Counted from the first letter of the stretch, positions 23,509-34,574 are shown. The stretch: DNA of 64,000 nucleotides from Prochlorococcus sp. AG-402-K22 (GCA_003216755.1 QCIJ01000004.1:31830-95829), one strand, 5' to 3'. Notes: a model not told the origin generated them from the sequence alone. A program made the numbers and translations.

Positions 23509-24066
23509 ATGAATACCTTAGAAAGAAAGAAATTGGAGAGGGATACGTTTAGAAAACTTAGAGATGAGATTTCCCTTAATCAAAGAGAAAATGTAGAAAA
23601 AAATGTAAAATTGTATGTTGATTCATTTATTAATGAATATAAAAACATTGGTTACATAGCTATATATTGGCCTCTAAAAAATGAAGTAGATATTAGAAGT
23701 CTTAAGGAAAAAGTTTCTTTAGCATTGCCCAGATGTAAAGATAAAAAAGAGTTGTTATTTTATCCATGGGATGAAAGGCCTCTTACAAAAGACTCTGAGG
23801 GGATACTAAGTCCTAATAACTATTTATCATTAAATCATAAGCAAATAAGTATGATACTAGTTCCATGCCTCTCTGTAGATAAAAATTTAATAAGGTTAGG
23901 TTATGGAGGAGGTTATTTTGATAAATTAAGGAGAGATAAAAATTGGAGGAACGTTCCATGCTTAGGAGTATTAACTTCCAATTGTGTAAGTTCTATTCCA
24001 TTAACAAGAGCAGACTGGGATATCCCCTTATCAGGCTTTATCACCGAAAAAGAAATATTTGTATAA
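23509..24066 (+). CDS. 5-formyltetrahydrofolate cyclo-ligase
   Basis: IAIYWPLKNEVD, LVPCLSVDKNLIRLGYGGGYFDKLR. Confidence 0.92.
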   Translation: MNTLERKKLERDTFRKLRDEISLNQRENVEKNVKLYVDSFINEYKNIGYIAIYWPLKNEVDIRSLKEKVSLALPRCKDKKELLFYPWDERPLTKDSEGILSPNNYLSLNHKQISMILVPCLSVDKNLIRLGYGGGYFDKLRRDKNWRNVPCLGVLTSNCVSSIPLTRADWDIPLSGFITEKEIFV

Positions 24067-24107
24067 TAAGAAACCTACAGGAGGTTTATTAATAGTTTTT
24101 AAAAAAA

Positions 24108-24527
24108 ATGGAAAATCAAGAAAAATACAACAACTTATCAAAATTAGTTGAAAAGTTGAAGAAATCAGAAGATCCGAAAAGAAAATATGAATACATTTTG
24201 TGGTTAGGCAAAAAATTGAAAGAACCAGATATTAAGATCCTTGTTGAAGAAAATAGGGTTAAGGGTTGCGTTTCAGAAGTTTTTGTTAAGGCAACTATTA
24301 AAGCCGGTAAATTATTTTGGGAGGGCTATTCTGATGCTCTCATAACAAAGGGTTTGTTGGCATTTCTGATTAATGGATTAAATGATTTAACACCAAATGA
24401 AGTCGTTGAAATAGATAAGAAATTTATAGAAGATACTGGTTTGAAAGCAAGCTTAACCCCTTCACGTTCAAATGGATTTTTAAACATATTATTGAAAATG
24501 CAGTCTCAAGCAAATGAATTTTTGTAG
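24108..24527 (+). CDS. sufE: SufE family Fe-S assembly protein
   Basis: YEYILWLGKKL, RVKGCVSEVFV, GLLAFLINGL, LTPSRSNGFLNILLKMQ. Confidence 0.93.
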   Translation: MENQEKYNNLSKLVEKLKKSEDPKRKYEYILWLGKKLKEPDIKILVEENRVKGCVSEVFVKATIKAGKLFWEGYSDALITKGLLAFLINGLNDLTPNEVVEIDKKFIEDTGLKASLTPSRSNGFLNILLKMQSQANEFL

Positions 24528-24571
24528 GTCTAATAATATAAAATTAAACTCAACGTAAAAAAAAATAAAAA

Positions 24572-25873
24572 ATGAGAAAATGCAGAATTGGCATCGTAGG
24601 TTTTGGAACTGTAGGTTCAGGGATTTATAAAATATTAAGTTCTGAATTTGATTCACATCCAATTCTAAAAGAAATAGAAATTGCAAAAATAGCAGTAAAA
24701 GATCTTAGTAAAAAGAGGGATATTGAGCTAGTTAATGATTTATTAACTGATGACCCATTTGAATTAATTAATGACTCCTCTATTGATGTAATTGTTGAAG
24801 TAATGGGAGGGGTTGATTTGGCGAAAGATATTATTCTAAGATCATTTAAATCAGGTAAATCTGTAGTTACAGCAAATAAGGCAGTCATCGCAAGATATAG
24901 CGAAGAAATATACAAAACTGCTTCTAAAGAAGGAGTTTACATATTGTCAGAGGCAGCAGTCTGTGGAGGAATTCCAATAATTGAACCATTAAAAAGATCA
25001 TTAAAAAGTAACAGTATAAAAAAAATGGTTGGGATAATAAATGGCACAACAAATTTTATTCTTTCAAAGATGGCAAATGAAAAAGCTGATTATAAGGAAA
25101 CATTAAAATTAGCTCAAAGCCTTGGGTATGCAGAATTAGATCCAACGGCAGATGTTGAGGGGCATGACGCTGCTGATAAGATTTCTATTCTTAGTGAACT
25201 CGCATTTGGAGGGAAAATCAAAAGAGACGAAATACATTCAGAAGGCATTAGTAACATTAATCTAAAGGATATCGAATATGCGAATAAATTAGGATTTGAA
25301 ATAAAACTTTTGGCTCTTTCCGAAAGGCAACAAATTAATAGTAATGATTCACTTGCTTTGAATATTTGGGTAGGACCTTCATTGATTCCAAAATATCATC
25401 CATTAGCAACAGTTATGGGAGTTAATAATGCATTATTGATAGATGCTGATCCTCTTGGAGAAATAATGTTGTATGGTCCAGGTGCAGGGAGTGGTCCAAC
25501 TGCTGCATCAGTAGTATCAGATATATTAAATCTGCATGCTACGTCAGAAAAAAACAATAATCCAATCGATCCATTATTATCTTTTGATTTCTGGAGAAAC
25601 TGTCATATCATAGGATCTTCTGAAATAAATAAAAAAAATTATCTTAGAATTATTTGTCTTGATAGTCCCGGTGTAATAGGAAAAATTGGAGATATTTTTG
25701 GAAATAATAACGTATCAATCGAATCGATTGTTCAACTAGATGCAACTGAGGATAAAGCCGAAATTGTTGTTATAACTCATGAGGTAGATAATGGAAGTTT
25801 TGAGAAATCGAAAGATGAAATAAATTCGCTTAATGAAGTCAAAATTATTGCTAGTCAATTAAGTTGTATTTAG
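24572..25873 (+). CDS. hom: Homoserine dehydrogenase
   Basis: GIVGFGTVGSGIY, VVTANKAVIA, GIINGTTNFILSKM, DPTADVEGHDAADKISIL; C-terminal ACT domain. Confidence 0.95.
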   Translation: MRKCRIGIVGFGTVGSGIYKILSSEFDSHPILKEIEIAKIAVKDLSKKRDIELVNDLLTDDPFELINDSSIDVIVEVMGGVDLAKDIILRSFKSGKSVVTANKAVIARYSEEIYKTASKEGVYILSEAAVCGGIPIIEPLKRSLKSNSIKKMVGIINGTTNFILSKMANEKADYKETLKLAQSLGYAELDPTADVEGHDAADKISILSELAFGGKIKRDEIHSEGISNINLKDIEYANKLGFEIKLLALSERQQINSNDSLALNIWVGPSLIPKYHPLATVMGVNNALLIDADPLGEIMLYGPGAGSGPTAASVVSDILNLHATSEKNNNPIDPLLSFDFWRNCHIIGSSEINKKNYLRIICLDSPGVIGKIGDIFGNNNVSIESIVQLDATEDKAEIVVITHEVDNGSFEKSKDEINSLNEVKIIASQLSCI

Positions 25874-25943
25874 AAAAATAATTTGCAAATATCTTTATAT
25901 CTTGTTAAACCGAAGAGAGTAAGTATTTGGTTTTAGCACTTTA

Positions 25944-26195
25944 ATGATTCCTTCAAAACTATTAGACAATAAAAATAAAAATAATAATTTAATTTTTTCT
26001 AGAAATCTTTATAAAGGTGCTTGTGTAAAAATTAAAAATAGTAATAAGACTTTTCAAGTAATTGGTATAAATATAGATAAGAAAATTTGTTGGGTGAGAG
26101 AGTGGCCTTTTGCCTGCAATTCTAAAAAAACATTTGCTTTAGAAATAAGTCAAATAACCTTGCAAATTTTTTGCTCAAATCAATCTTCAGAATAA
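25944..26195 (+). CDS. Conserved hypothetical protein
   Basis: 83-aa ORF between hom and the ABC transporter genes. Confidence 0.7.
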   Translation: MIPSKLLDNKNKNNNLIFSRNLYKGACVKIKNSNKTFQVIGINIDKKICWVREWPFACNSKKTFALEISQITLQIFCSNQSSE

Positions 26196-26212
26196 TTTAG
26201 TAATTAAGCATT

Positions 26213-27784
26213 ATGAAAAAAAAGATATTTTTATCAATTTTTATTATTTTAATTTCTTTGTTACAGAACTCTTGTGGCTCAAAAAGAATATCTAAAAAAA
26301 TCATAGTTGCAAGTTCTGGAAAAATTGAATCTTTAGATCCAGCAAGAGCTAATACTCTTAAAGCAATTCAATTAATAAGTTCTTTGGGAGACACGTTGTA
26401 TGAATTAAATGCAAACGGAGAATTAATACCTGAATTGGCAGCAGGGATGCCAAATATTTCAAAGGATAGACTTAAAATAGTTATCAATTTAAGAAAAAAT
26501 GTTTTTTTTCACGACGGAACTTCATTTAACTCAAATGCAATAAAATTTACTTTTGATAGATTCAAAAGAATTGGAACCATGAATTATATTTTAGGAAATA
26601 AGATTAAATCAATAGAAACTCCAAGTGAATATTCAGTCATAATAAATTTAAATAAACCATCAAGTTCCTTAAACGGTTTACTCACATCAGTTAATCTAAC
26701 ACCCATATCTCCTACATTTTATAAAGAATATTCTGATAAGTTTCTAAATGAAAAGTTCGTTGGTACGGGTAAGTATGTTCTTTCCAGTTTTTCAAATGAA
26801 GTTCAATCAATTGATCCAAATTTGAATTATTGGGGTGAAAAGCCCTTAAATAAGGGCATTAATTTTGTGGGATATTCAAATTCATCATCTCTTTTTGGGG
26901 CTTTAAAAAGTAAACAAATTGACGTGCTTTTATCAAATTCAATTGATGATAGTCAGAGAAAAAGTTTAAATAATTTAAGTAAAAATAAACAGTTTAAAGA
27001 AGGTAATAGCCCTTTCACTGAATTAAGTTTTATAAGCCTTAAAACTAGTTCTTATCCTTTAAATAATCTTAATTTAAGACTGGCTTTGTCAAAAAGTTTT
27101 AATAGAAAATTAATTAGTGAGAAAGTAAGTTATGGATTAAGGAAGCCATCTAGATCAATTATTCCTCCGATATTAAAAAAAGATAATCAAGAAATGTGGC
27201 CTAAATATGATTATTTAGAAGCTAGAAAGTTATTGCAAAAAGAAAATTATTGTAATGGAAATATTCTGAAAATACCTCTTACTTATAGATCGAATGTGCC
27301 AGCTGACAAGCTTATTGCCCTAACATGGCAGGAAGAAATTAAAAATTCTCTGAAAGATTGTATTAATATTGAACTCAACGGGGTTGAATCTACAACAGTT
27401 TATAAGAATCTAAGTTTAGGAATTTATACGGCAGTTATTCTCGATTGGACTGGAGCCTATTCAGATCCAGAAGCCTATCTCACACCTCTTTTAAGTTGTA
27501 ATGAAATAGTTGATGGCATATGTAAAAAAGGAGAATCAGTTTACAGCGGTAGTTTTTGGGGATCTAATAAAGTTGAAAGTTTATTTCTCGAAAGTGAAAA
27601 AATAACTGGAATTAAAAGATTAGAAAAACTTGTTGAAATTGAAAAAATAGCAGCAAATTCAATCCCTTATATCCCTATTTGGATATCCTCTCAAAAAGCA
27701 TGGTCTCAAAATAAAATATCAAAACCTATTTTTAATGGTGCAGGAATAATTTCATTAAGTGATCTAAAGTTAATTGATGAGTAG
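26213..27784 (+). CDS. ABC transporter solute-binding lipoprotein, family 5 (oligopeptide/nickel type)
   Basis: Lipobox LLQNSCGS; IESLDPARANTLKAIQ, LRKNVFFHDGTSFNSNAIKFTFDR. Confidence 0.92.
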   Translation: MKKKIFLSIFIILISLLQNSCGSKRISKKIIVASSGKIESLDPARANTLKAIQLISSLGDTLYELNANGELIPELAAGMPNISKDRLKIVINLRKNVFFHDGTSFNSNAIKFTFDRFKRIGTMNYILGNKIKSIETPSEYSVIINLNKPSSSLNGLLTSVNLTPISPTFYKEYSDKFLNEKFVGTGKYVLSSFSNEVQSIDPNLNYWGEKPLNKGINFVGYSNSSSLFGALKSKQIDVLLSNSIDDSQRKSLNNLSKNKQFKEGNSPFTELSFISLKTSSYPLNNLNLRLALSKSFNRKLISEKVSYGLRKPSRSIIPPILKKDNQEMWPKYDYLEARKLLQKENYCNGNILKIPLTYRSNVPADKLIALTWQEEIKNSLKDCINIELNGVESTTVYKNLSLGIYTAVILDWTGAYSDPEAYLTPLLSCNEIVDGICKKGESVYSGSFWGSNKVESLFLESEKITGIKRLEKLVEIEKIAANSIPYIPIWISSQKAWSQNKISKPIFNGAGIISLSDLKLIDE

Positions 27785-28799
27785 AAATTTAAATAAACTA
27801 CTAAATTATTCTTTATTAAAAATTTCATTAATACCAATAATGTTATGGATAATTTCTTCTTTAGTATTTATTTTATTGAGAGTTGCTCCAGGCGACCCTG
27901 TCGATGCAATACTTGGATCTGGTGCCGATGAAGTTTCAAGGGAATTTCTTAGAAATAAATTGGGGCTAAATGAACCTTTAATAAATCAATATTTTTCATA
28001 TATTAAAAATATATTGTACTTAGATTTTGGCCAATCTCTTAGTAACCAAGAGCCAGTCCTAAATATTATTCTTAAGTCATTGCCTGCAAGTCTTGAGCTT
28101 GGATTCTTTTCAATGTTAAGTGCCACACTAATAGGATTCCCATTAGGATTAATAGGCTTAAGAAATAGAGGTAAAAAGACTGATTATATTGCAAGAATAT
28201 TAGGAATTGCTACGTATGCTACTCCTCCTTTTTGGGGTGCAATGTTAGCGCAATTATTATTTTCTGTATTTTTTAATATTTCCCCAATAGGGGGTAGATT
28301 TCCAATATTTCAGCAACAACCTCAAATTACAGGTTTTCTAGTTTTAGATAGCATTCTTTCAAACAATATTACTGCTTTTAAAGATTCCCTTTATCATATC
28401 GCACTTCCTTCCATTACTCTTGGCTTTCTTTTGAGTGGTATATTAAGTCGCTCATTAAGAGTAAATTTAGATAAAACATTAAAAAGTGATTACGTAAATG
28501 CTGCTATATGTAGAGGGATATCGAAGGAAAAAATCCTTTTAAACCATGCTTTACCTAATGCTTTATTGCCAATTGTCACTATTTCTGGCTTGACTATGGC
28601 GTCATTAGCAGGAGGTGCTCTATTGTTCGAAGTAACTTTTTCATGGCCAGGTATTGCTTTAAGATTACATGAAGCTATTTCTCAGAGAGACTATACCTTG
28701 GTTCAAGGTATTGTAATTTTTACCTCTATGCTCATAGTTTCTTTAAATCTCTTTGTGGATATATTAATTGCCTATTTAGATCCACGAATAGAGTACTAA
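27774..28799 (+). CDS. ABC transporter permease (DppB/OppB type)
   Basis: VFILLRVAPGDPVDAILG, FGQSLSNQEPVLNII, DYVNAAICRGISKEKILLNHALPNALLPIVTI; the true start is probably the ATG at 27777. Confidence 0.93.
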   Translation: MMSRNLNKLLNYSLLKISLIPIMLWIISSLVFILLRVAPGDPVDAILGSGADEVSREFLRNKLGLNEPLINQYFSYIKNILYLDFGQSLSNQEPVLNIILKSLPASLELGFFSMLSATLIGFPLGLIGLRNRGKKTDYIARILGIATYATPPFWGAMLAQLLFSVFFNISPIGGRFPIFQQQPQITGFLVLDSILSNNITAFKDSLYHIALPSITLGFLLSGILSRSLRVNLDKTLKSDYVNAAICRGISKEKILLNHALPNALLPIVTISGLTMASLAGGALLFEVTFSWPGIALRLHEAISQRDYTLVQGIVIFTSMLIVSLNLFVDILIAYLDPRIEY

Positions 28800-30346
28800 T
28801 TTTTGGAAACTTCTTTTATAGTCTCAAGATCTAAAAGATGGAATTTAAGTCCTAAATAACTTTGGTTTTTAATTACTCTTGTAAACTCTTGGTCCTTAAT
28901 ATTTTCTAAAAATTTGACTACAAATTTAGCAGATAAATCTTGTACTAAAATTGGATTTGAACCAATAAAAGAATCACTTATTTTGAAGACGTCATTATTT
29001 TCTTGATAACTTTTATTAATTCTTATTGGAGAGAAATGACTTGCTCCTTCAATAATTAGAAATCTATTTGATCGATTATTTAACGAAGAAAAAACCCTAA
29101 ATTGTTCATTCATTAACGGCGTAATAAGGTCATATGTACCGCCTATTAGAAGTGTTGGTGTTTTAATGCCAGAACTATTTTCTTTTGGCCATACTAAACT
29201 GCCAAACGGATTAAATCCTATTATTGCACTTGCCTTATTAGCGTTATTTTTCTCAGGGAATGGAATTTCGCTTAATTGACATTGAAGTAGTTTTGATAAA
29301 TTTGTTACTGCGAAATCTTTTAATGCCCAATCACATCTTTCCTCAAGTTGATCAGTTGGTTTGTTACCTTCATATAAAAGTGCTATTAAAGCCCCAAGTG
29401 AATGCCCCATTAAGATATAAGAATTATTAGGTATGCCAAATTCCCTATTCTTATGAGATTTTAATACAGCATCTAAATCTTTAATTCTATATAAAAAAAA
29501 GTCTGCACTTCCTGGAATTGATTGCCCTTCCTCAAGTACCTCAGTTATTGATTTTAAATTACTTCCTCTATGGTCTATAAATACTATTGGCCACCCACTT
29601 TTAATTAATTCGTTTCCTATCCACTTAAAATTATTAATTTCGCCTCCAAGTCCAGGCATAAAAATTATTAGTTCTTTGTTGTTGTTTGTTTTATTATTTT
29701 TCCATAATTCAACTTCAAGAGGTTTTACTCGGTGAGAAGCATAAATTTTTTTATTTATCTTTGTGAATTCAGATTTAAAATTATTATCACTTTTTTTAGT
29801 TGGTTCATCGTTAATTTTTTCAAGATTATTCAATTTCGAAATAAGATTTTGTTGCATTGCTAATTCATTTTTCCAAGATGAAATTATTAAAATTAAATTA
29901 TCAATATCCAATGAAATTTCTTCTGTACGTATTGCCTTTATGATGTCTAAAGTTGAAACTTCTTTTTTCTCCTCCAGTAAATTTTCAATAGTGTTATAAA
30001 TTTCGATTCCATCATCATCATTTGGTACTTTAATAGTTTTGCTTAATTCTGTAAGAATTTTTCGTCCTATCCAACTTCTTAATACTTCTCTATTTAAACC
30101 CTCTTCTTTGAATACTGGAAATTCTAAAAATTTTGATAATTCAAAAACTTTTATTAATCCATTATTTCTTAACCAATCTATTAATTCTGTTGAATCATTG
30201 TCGTATTTTTCTAATTTTGATAATTGTTCTATAGTAAAAGGGATCTTCATCTCTTCAAAATTAATATTTATCTTTTCAGCTGCCTTTGAACCATTATTAA
30301 AAAATAATCCAAAAAAACCTAAAAATATTATAAAAATGTATTTCAC
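28796..30346 (-). CDS. Secreted alpha/beta hydrolase with N-terminal DUF1400-like region
   Basis: Signal peptide; FMPGLGGEINNFKWIGNEL, LMGHSLGALIALLYEG. Confidence 0.82.
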   Translation of the reverse strand: MKYIFIIFLGFFGLFFNNGSKAAEKININFEEMKIPFTIEQLSKLEKYDNDSTELIDWLRNNGLIKVFELSKFLEFPVFKEEGLNREVLRSWIGRKILTELSKTIKVPNDDDGIEIYNTIENLLEEKKEVSTLDIIKAIRTEEISLDIDNLILIISSWKNELAMQQNLISKLNNLEKINDEPTKKSDNNFKSEFTKINKKIYASHRVKPLEVELWKNNKTNNNKELIIFMPGLGGEINNFKWIGNELIKSGWPIVFIDHRGSNLKSITEVLEEGQSIPGSADFFLYRIKDLDAVLKSHKNREFGIPNNSYILMGHSLGALIALLYEGNKPTDQLEERCDWALKDFAVTNLSKLLQCQLSEIPFPEKNNANKASAIIGFNPFGSLVWPKENSSGIKTPTLLIGGTYDLITPLMNEQFRVFSSLNNRSNRFLIIEGASHFSPIRINKSYQENNDVFKISDSFIGSNPILVQDLSAKFVVKFLENIKDQEFTRVIKNQSYLGLKFHLLDLETIKEVSKN

Positions 30347-30348
30347 TC

Positions 30349-31578
30349 GTGATTAGTCCAAATAGTTTTCAAATTAGCAAAAATTGGTGGATGAAATTCC
30401 CATATCCTTTGAGGCTAATAACTAAAATAAGATTTTATGCTGCATTTGGAGCAGGAGGTGTTATTTATTTAACATCACTCATTTTTAATAATATTGGATT
30501 ATCTGCAACAGATATAGGTTTGGGTTTTACCATATCAGCAATAATAGGGACTGCAACGAGATTTTTTACAGGTAATTATCTAAATAAAAAAGGGAAAATA
30601 CAATTTCCATTAATTTCTTCATCAATACTAAGTATTACGGCAAGCTTATTCCTCATTTTTTCAAAAGAAACTTATTTTTACATAATTGGACAATCAATTG
30701 TTGGTGCTGCTGCAGGCATATATTGGCCTTCCGCAGAATTCGGGGTGCCTTATTTTTGCTATCCCATAGATACAAGAAAAGCTTATGCTCTTGTTAGGAG
30801 TTCGGAAGCTTTAGGGATATTTTTAGGAGTATTTTTGGGAGGGTTTATGACAAATTATTTATACTCAAAATCAATTTTTATAAATGATATATTTTGTATG
30901 TTTGTTATTACTTATTTAATTTCGAAAAATAATTCTTCTATCACAAGAAACCTGGAAAATTTCCAAAAAAAATTAGTAAATCCAGTAAAACAGACACAAT
31001 TGAAATGGAATAAAAATTCCAAAATAATTATTTTATCTATTTTGTTAATAACTACATCGTTAGCTTTGATTCAAGTAACTTTGCCTTTAGATCTTGTTAA
31101 AGGTGGAGTATTTCGAAATGAATTAAGTAAAGAAATTACTAGTTTTATAATTTCTATTCAGTTAATTTTGTTGTTGTTTTTACAATGGCCTGTTGGTTCT
31201 TGGATATCAAAGAAAGGTAGATTATTTGGATTGAAATTTAGTTTAATAAACTTCTCTTTTGCTTCATTTTTATTATTTATATCTAGTTATTTAAATATTA
31301 CAGCTTTTTTTTTGATTTCTTTTTCTTTGATATTAGTTAGTTTAGGGACTGCTTCATTTCTTCCAACTTCAACAGATGTTGTTTTCAGAATAGCGCCTTC
31401 AAAGAAAAAAGGTTTTGCCCTTGCGCTACTGTCACAGTGTTTCGCTATGGGTTATTTTTTTGGACCATTTATTTCGGGACGTATATTAGACCTATTTGGT
31501 TACGCTTCAATAATCTGGCTTTCTATATCATTTTGCTGCTTTGTTGTATTCTTAATTCTATTTAGGAAATTATTTTAA
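30349..31578 (+). CDS. Major facilitator superfamily transporter
   Basis: About 12 hydrophobic segments; TGNYLNKKGKI and WISKKGRLFG loop motifs. Confidence 0.85.
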   Translation: MISPNSFQISKNWWMKFPYPLRLITKIRFYAAFGAGGVIYLTSLIFNNIGLSATDIGLGFTISAIIGTATRFFTGNYLNKKGKIQFPLISSSILSITASLFLIFSKETYFYIIGQSIVGAAAGIYWPSAEFGVPYFCYPIDTRKAYALVRSSEALGIFLGVFLGGFMTNYLYSKSIFINDIFCMFVITYLISKNNSSITRNLENFQKKLVNPVKQTQLKWNKNSKIIILSILLITTSLALIQVTLPLDLVKGGVFRNELSKEITSFIISIQLILLLFLQWPVGSWISKKGRLFGLKFSLINFSFASFLLFISSYLNITAFFLISFSLILVSLGTASFLPTSTDVVFRIAPSKKKGFALALLSQCFAMGYFFGPFISGRILDLFGYASIIWLSISFCCFVVFLILFRKLF

Positions 31579-31946
31579 TTAATTTTTTCTAATTCAATAA
31601 TTCTTCTCTCTCTTAGAAATAAGAAAAAAGGTGCAGAGAATGCAAATGCAATAAGAAAAGTGCCTATGTAAACAACCCACATATTTTTTATATTCAATTT
31701 TTTTGATTCATTTACTATCCATATAAAAATAGCGCTTGCACCTACTAACAAGTCTCTAGAAATTGACTGTGCTGCAGGGTTGGCATTTGCTAAGGAAATG
31801 AAGTTATTGATATCAAAACTATTTCCATATTCTCTGGCAAATTCCAAATTTGCCATCATTGGAAGGACCGCACCTAAAATAGATAGAAAAAGGTAAAGAT
31901 AAGATAGGATCTGTTTATTATCTTTTAAAATGTTAAATGAATTCAC
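31575..31946 (-). CDS. DUF2834-like small membrane protein
   Basis: LFLSILGAVLPMMANLEFAREYGNSFDINNFISLANANPAAQSISRDLLVGASAIFIWI. Confidence 0.8.
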   Translation of the reverse strand: MNSFNILKDNKQILSYLYLFLSILGAVLPMMANLEFAREYGNSFDINNFISLANANPAAQSISRDLLVGASAIFIWIVNESKKLNIKNMWVVYIGTFLIAFAFSAPFFLFLRERRIIELEKIN

Positions 31947-31986
31947 TTGTCAAAATATTTCCTTTAATAATAGTATTTAAAAGCTT

Positions 31987-32856
31987 ATGGCTGTTGAAAA
32001 GAATAATAAACTTGAAGATTATAAATTTAAAAAAGGAAATTTAAATTTAGCTATAGTTGGTCACGTTGAGTGGATAAATTTCTTAAAGGTCGATCAATTA
32101 CCAAAACCTGGGGTTATTTCTCATTCTGAAAAGTCCCTTGAATATCCAGCTGGTGGAGGATCTATTATAGCGAAAACACTTTCAGAATTAACTTTTAATC
32201 AAATTCATTTTTTTACTTCATTAGGTAATGATGATTATGGAGATCAGTGTTTCCAGATTCTCTCAAATATGGGAATTAAGTTGCATGTAGCTTGGCGTGA
32301 TAAACCAACTAGAAGAGGTTTTAGTTTAATTGACTCTGAAGGTGAAAGAGCAATAACAGTTATTGGAGAAAGGTTAGCTCCAACTCATAAAGACAAGTTA
32401 GACTGGAAAATTTTAAAAAAAATGGACGGAATTTTTATTACTGCATCTGATTCAGAGATTTTTAAAATGGCTAGATCAGCTTCAATACTATGTACAACCC
32501 CAAGGGTGGGATTAAACACAATTAATAAATCAAATGTCCTTTTAGATGGATTAATAGGCAGTAATCTTGATCCTGGGGAAGTTTTTTCTTTTTCTGAATT
32601 ATCGTTAAAACCAAAATATACTATTAAAACCGAGGGAGAGAAAGGAGGCATAATATTTCCTGGAGGGAAATATAAGGCTCTTAAAAACAAAAAATTAAAG
32701 GTTGATTCTTATGGATGTGGCGATTCTTTTGCTGCTGGTATTCTTTATGGAATGGCATCTAAATGGGATATAGATAAATGTTTAAATCTTGCTAAAGTTA
32801 TGGGAAGGGACGCTAGTGAATTTTTCGGCCCATATGCAAATAACGATGATAAATAA
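31987..32856 (+). CDS. PfkB-family carbohydrate kinase
   Basis: YPAGGGSIIAKTL, LGNDDYGDQCFQIL, VDSYGCGDSFAAGILYGMA. Confidence 0.9.
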   Translation: MAVEKNNKLEDYKFKKGNLNLAIVGHVEWINFLKVDQLPKPGVISHSEKSLEYPAGGGSIIAKTLSELTFNQIHFFTSLGNDDYGDQCFQILSNMGIKLHVAWRDKPTRRGFSLIDSEGERAITVIGERLAPTHKDKLDWKILKKMDGIFITASDSEIFKMARSASILCTTPRVGLNTINKSNVLLDGLIGSNLDPGEVFSFSELSLKPKYTIKTEGEKGGIIFPGGKYKALKNKKLKVDSYGCGDSFAAGILYGMASKWDIDKCLNLAKVMGRDASEFFGPYANNDDK

Positions 32857-32872
32857 TTGATTTAACACTTTC

Positions 32873-33064
32873 ATGAGCAACTTAGAAAATAAAAATAAAA
32901 ATATTCTTGTAGAAAACGTTATTCTTTTCTTTTTATTTACTGTTTTTTTAGTTTATAAATCTTTGAAAACTTTATCTATAATTTTTACTTATGGAATCTT
33001 AAAAAAAGAAATATTAACTACTAAAAGTAACTTAGGCGTAGATATAAAAATAAAAATTAAATAG
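32873..33064 (+). CDS. Hypothetical small membrane protein
   Basis: 63-aa ORF with one TM; spaced in series with 33068. Confidence 0.5.
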   Translation: MSNLENKNKNILVENVILFFLFTVFLVYKSLKTLSIIFTYGILKKEILTTKSNLGVDIKIKIK

Positions 33065-33067
33065 GTA

Positions 33068-33421
33068 ATGAATATATTTGCAGGTTTTCTAATTTTAGGA
33101 GTTGTTTATTTTGTCTACAAAAAAATTAAATCTAAAAAACCAAAGAACTTAAAATTAGACAAATTTAAAAATAAATTTCTAAGTACGCAAACAAATATTG
33201 AAAGAATCTTTTTAAGGGAGGAAGAAAAAACCTTCTCAAATCCTAATATAAATATTTATATTGGGATTTACGATAATGAAGAAAATATAAATAGAAAATC
33301 TAATATACACAGAGCAAGACTTTCAAAATTTAAGAAATCTAAATTAAATGGTGAGATGATATTTCAAGACGATGAACAAAGGATTTATAAATTTAATAAT
33401 GGCAAGAAAGTTTACTTATAA
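33068..33421 (+). CDS. Hypothetical protein with N-terminal TM
   Basis: 117-aa ORF directly downstream. Confidence 0.6.
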   Translation: MNIFAGFLILGVVYFVYKKIKSKKPKNLKLDKFKNKFLSTQTNIERIFLREEEKTFSNPNINIYIGIYDNEENINRKSNIHRARLSKFKKSKLNGEMIFQDDEQRIYKFNNGKKVYL

Positions 33422-33430
33422 TATTTATTG

Positions 33431-33970
33431 CTAACTACACTCAAGACTTTCTCTCGTGGAAACTCCTGTTGTTGGATTGATCCCATCAGCAATTTTACAA
33501 AGATTTCTTTGGTCTTCGCTGTCAAGAATAGCATAAGAAAAATCTGCTCCTTCTATTTGAGCTCCTGCAAAACTGCTGCCTGACGCGATCATATTAATTA
33601 AAACAGCATTTCTAAGATCTGTTTTTTGGAAATTAACTCGATCAGAAAGAGTATCGGTCAGGTCTATTCCATTTAAATTAGAACCTTTTAAATCAGATAG
33701 GGTTAATGTAGTTCCATGTAAATCAACATCACTAAAATCGGCATCTCTCGCAACTGCTCCAGCTATAGAAGACAAATGAAGATCCTCTCCGTGGAAATCA
33801 AATCCTGTAATATTAGATCTTACATAACTTGGGACTTCATCTCCTTCTCCCTTAACAGCAACATTTGCCCCAGCAAAAACTGGAGAGGATAAAACTAATA
33901 AAGAAAAAATTACAAATAAAAAATATCTTAAAAACCTAAAAAATTTCATATTAAAAATTTGAATAATCAT
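33431..33970 (-). CDS. Secreted pentapeptide-repeat protein
   Basis: Signal peptide plus A(D/N)LXX repeats: [30 protein letters not shown]...[12 protein letters not shown]. Confidence 0.88.
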   Translation of the reverse strand: MIIQIFNMKFFRFLRYFLFVIFSLLVLSSPVFAGANVAVKGEGDEVPSYVRSNITGFDFHGEDLHLSSIAGAVARDADFSDVDLHGTTLTLSDLKGSNLNGIDLTDTLSDRVNFQKTDLRNAVLINMIASGSSFAGAQIEGADFSYAILDSEDQRNLCKIADGINPTTGVSTRESLECS

Positions 33971-34031
33971 ATTTTATAACAATTAGATAATTTTTTAAAT
34001 TGATGTATAAATTTGGAACCTCTTTTTAAGA

Positions 34032-34574
34032 TTATTTAACACTATAAATTTTAAATCTAGGCTCTAAATTAGTTATACAATCTAGAAGTTTTTTGTTATC
34101 TTTGCTATTTGTAACCTTGAATTCAGATTCAACTGTACCACCTTTATCTCTTATGGCTTGATTTAAAACTATAGAACCGTTTGCGTCAGATACTGATCTA
34201 TGAAAAGTTCCTCTAGGTATTCTTAGAATATATCCGCAAGATTCTAATCTAACTTTATAAAAAGGATAATCCCAACCAAAATTGACAAGAAAAAATGTTC
34301 TTCCCCCTGAGATAGCTAATAAATTATCTTCTTGATTGTGATGTATGTAAAATTGCCAATTATTAAATTCTTCATCATTTGGCGGACTAACTGCAGGACC
34401 AGCGTGAATAACTAGATCTCTATAATTTGATTCATTAACACTAATGTCAAAAAATCTAACATCTTTTGTATCGCGAAATTTTTCATAACTTATCAATTCA
34501 AACATTTTTGATTTGTTTGGTTTGATAACTGGAATTTCTAAACTTGAGTTCAATTTTCTATAAATATTAAACAA
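34032..34574 (-). CDS. Conserved protein, possibly cupin-like
   Basis: 180-aa ORF with VRLESCGYILRIPRGTFHRSVSD. Confidence 0.6.
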   Translation of the reverse strand: MFNIYRKLNSSLEIPVIKPNKSKMFELISYEKFRDTKDVRFFDISVNESNYRDLVIHAGPAVSPPNDEEFNNWQFYIHHNQEDNLLAISGGRTFFLVNFGWDYPFYKVRLESCGYILRIPRGTFHRSVSDANGSIVLNQAIRDKGGTVESEFKVTNSKDNKKLLDCITNLEPRFKIYSVK

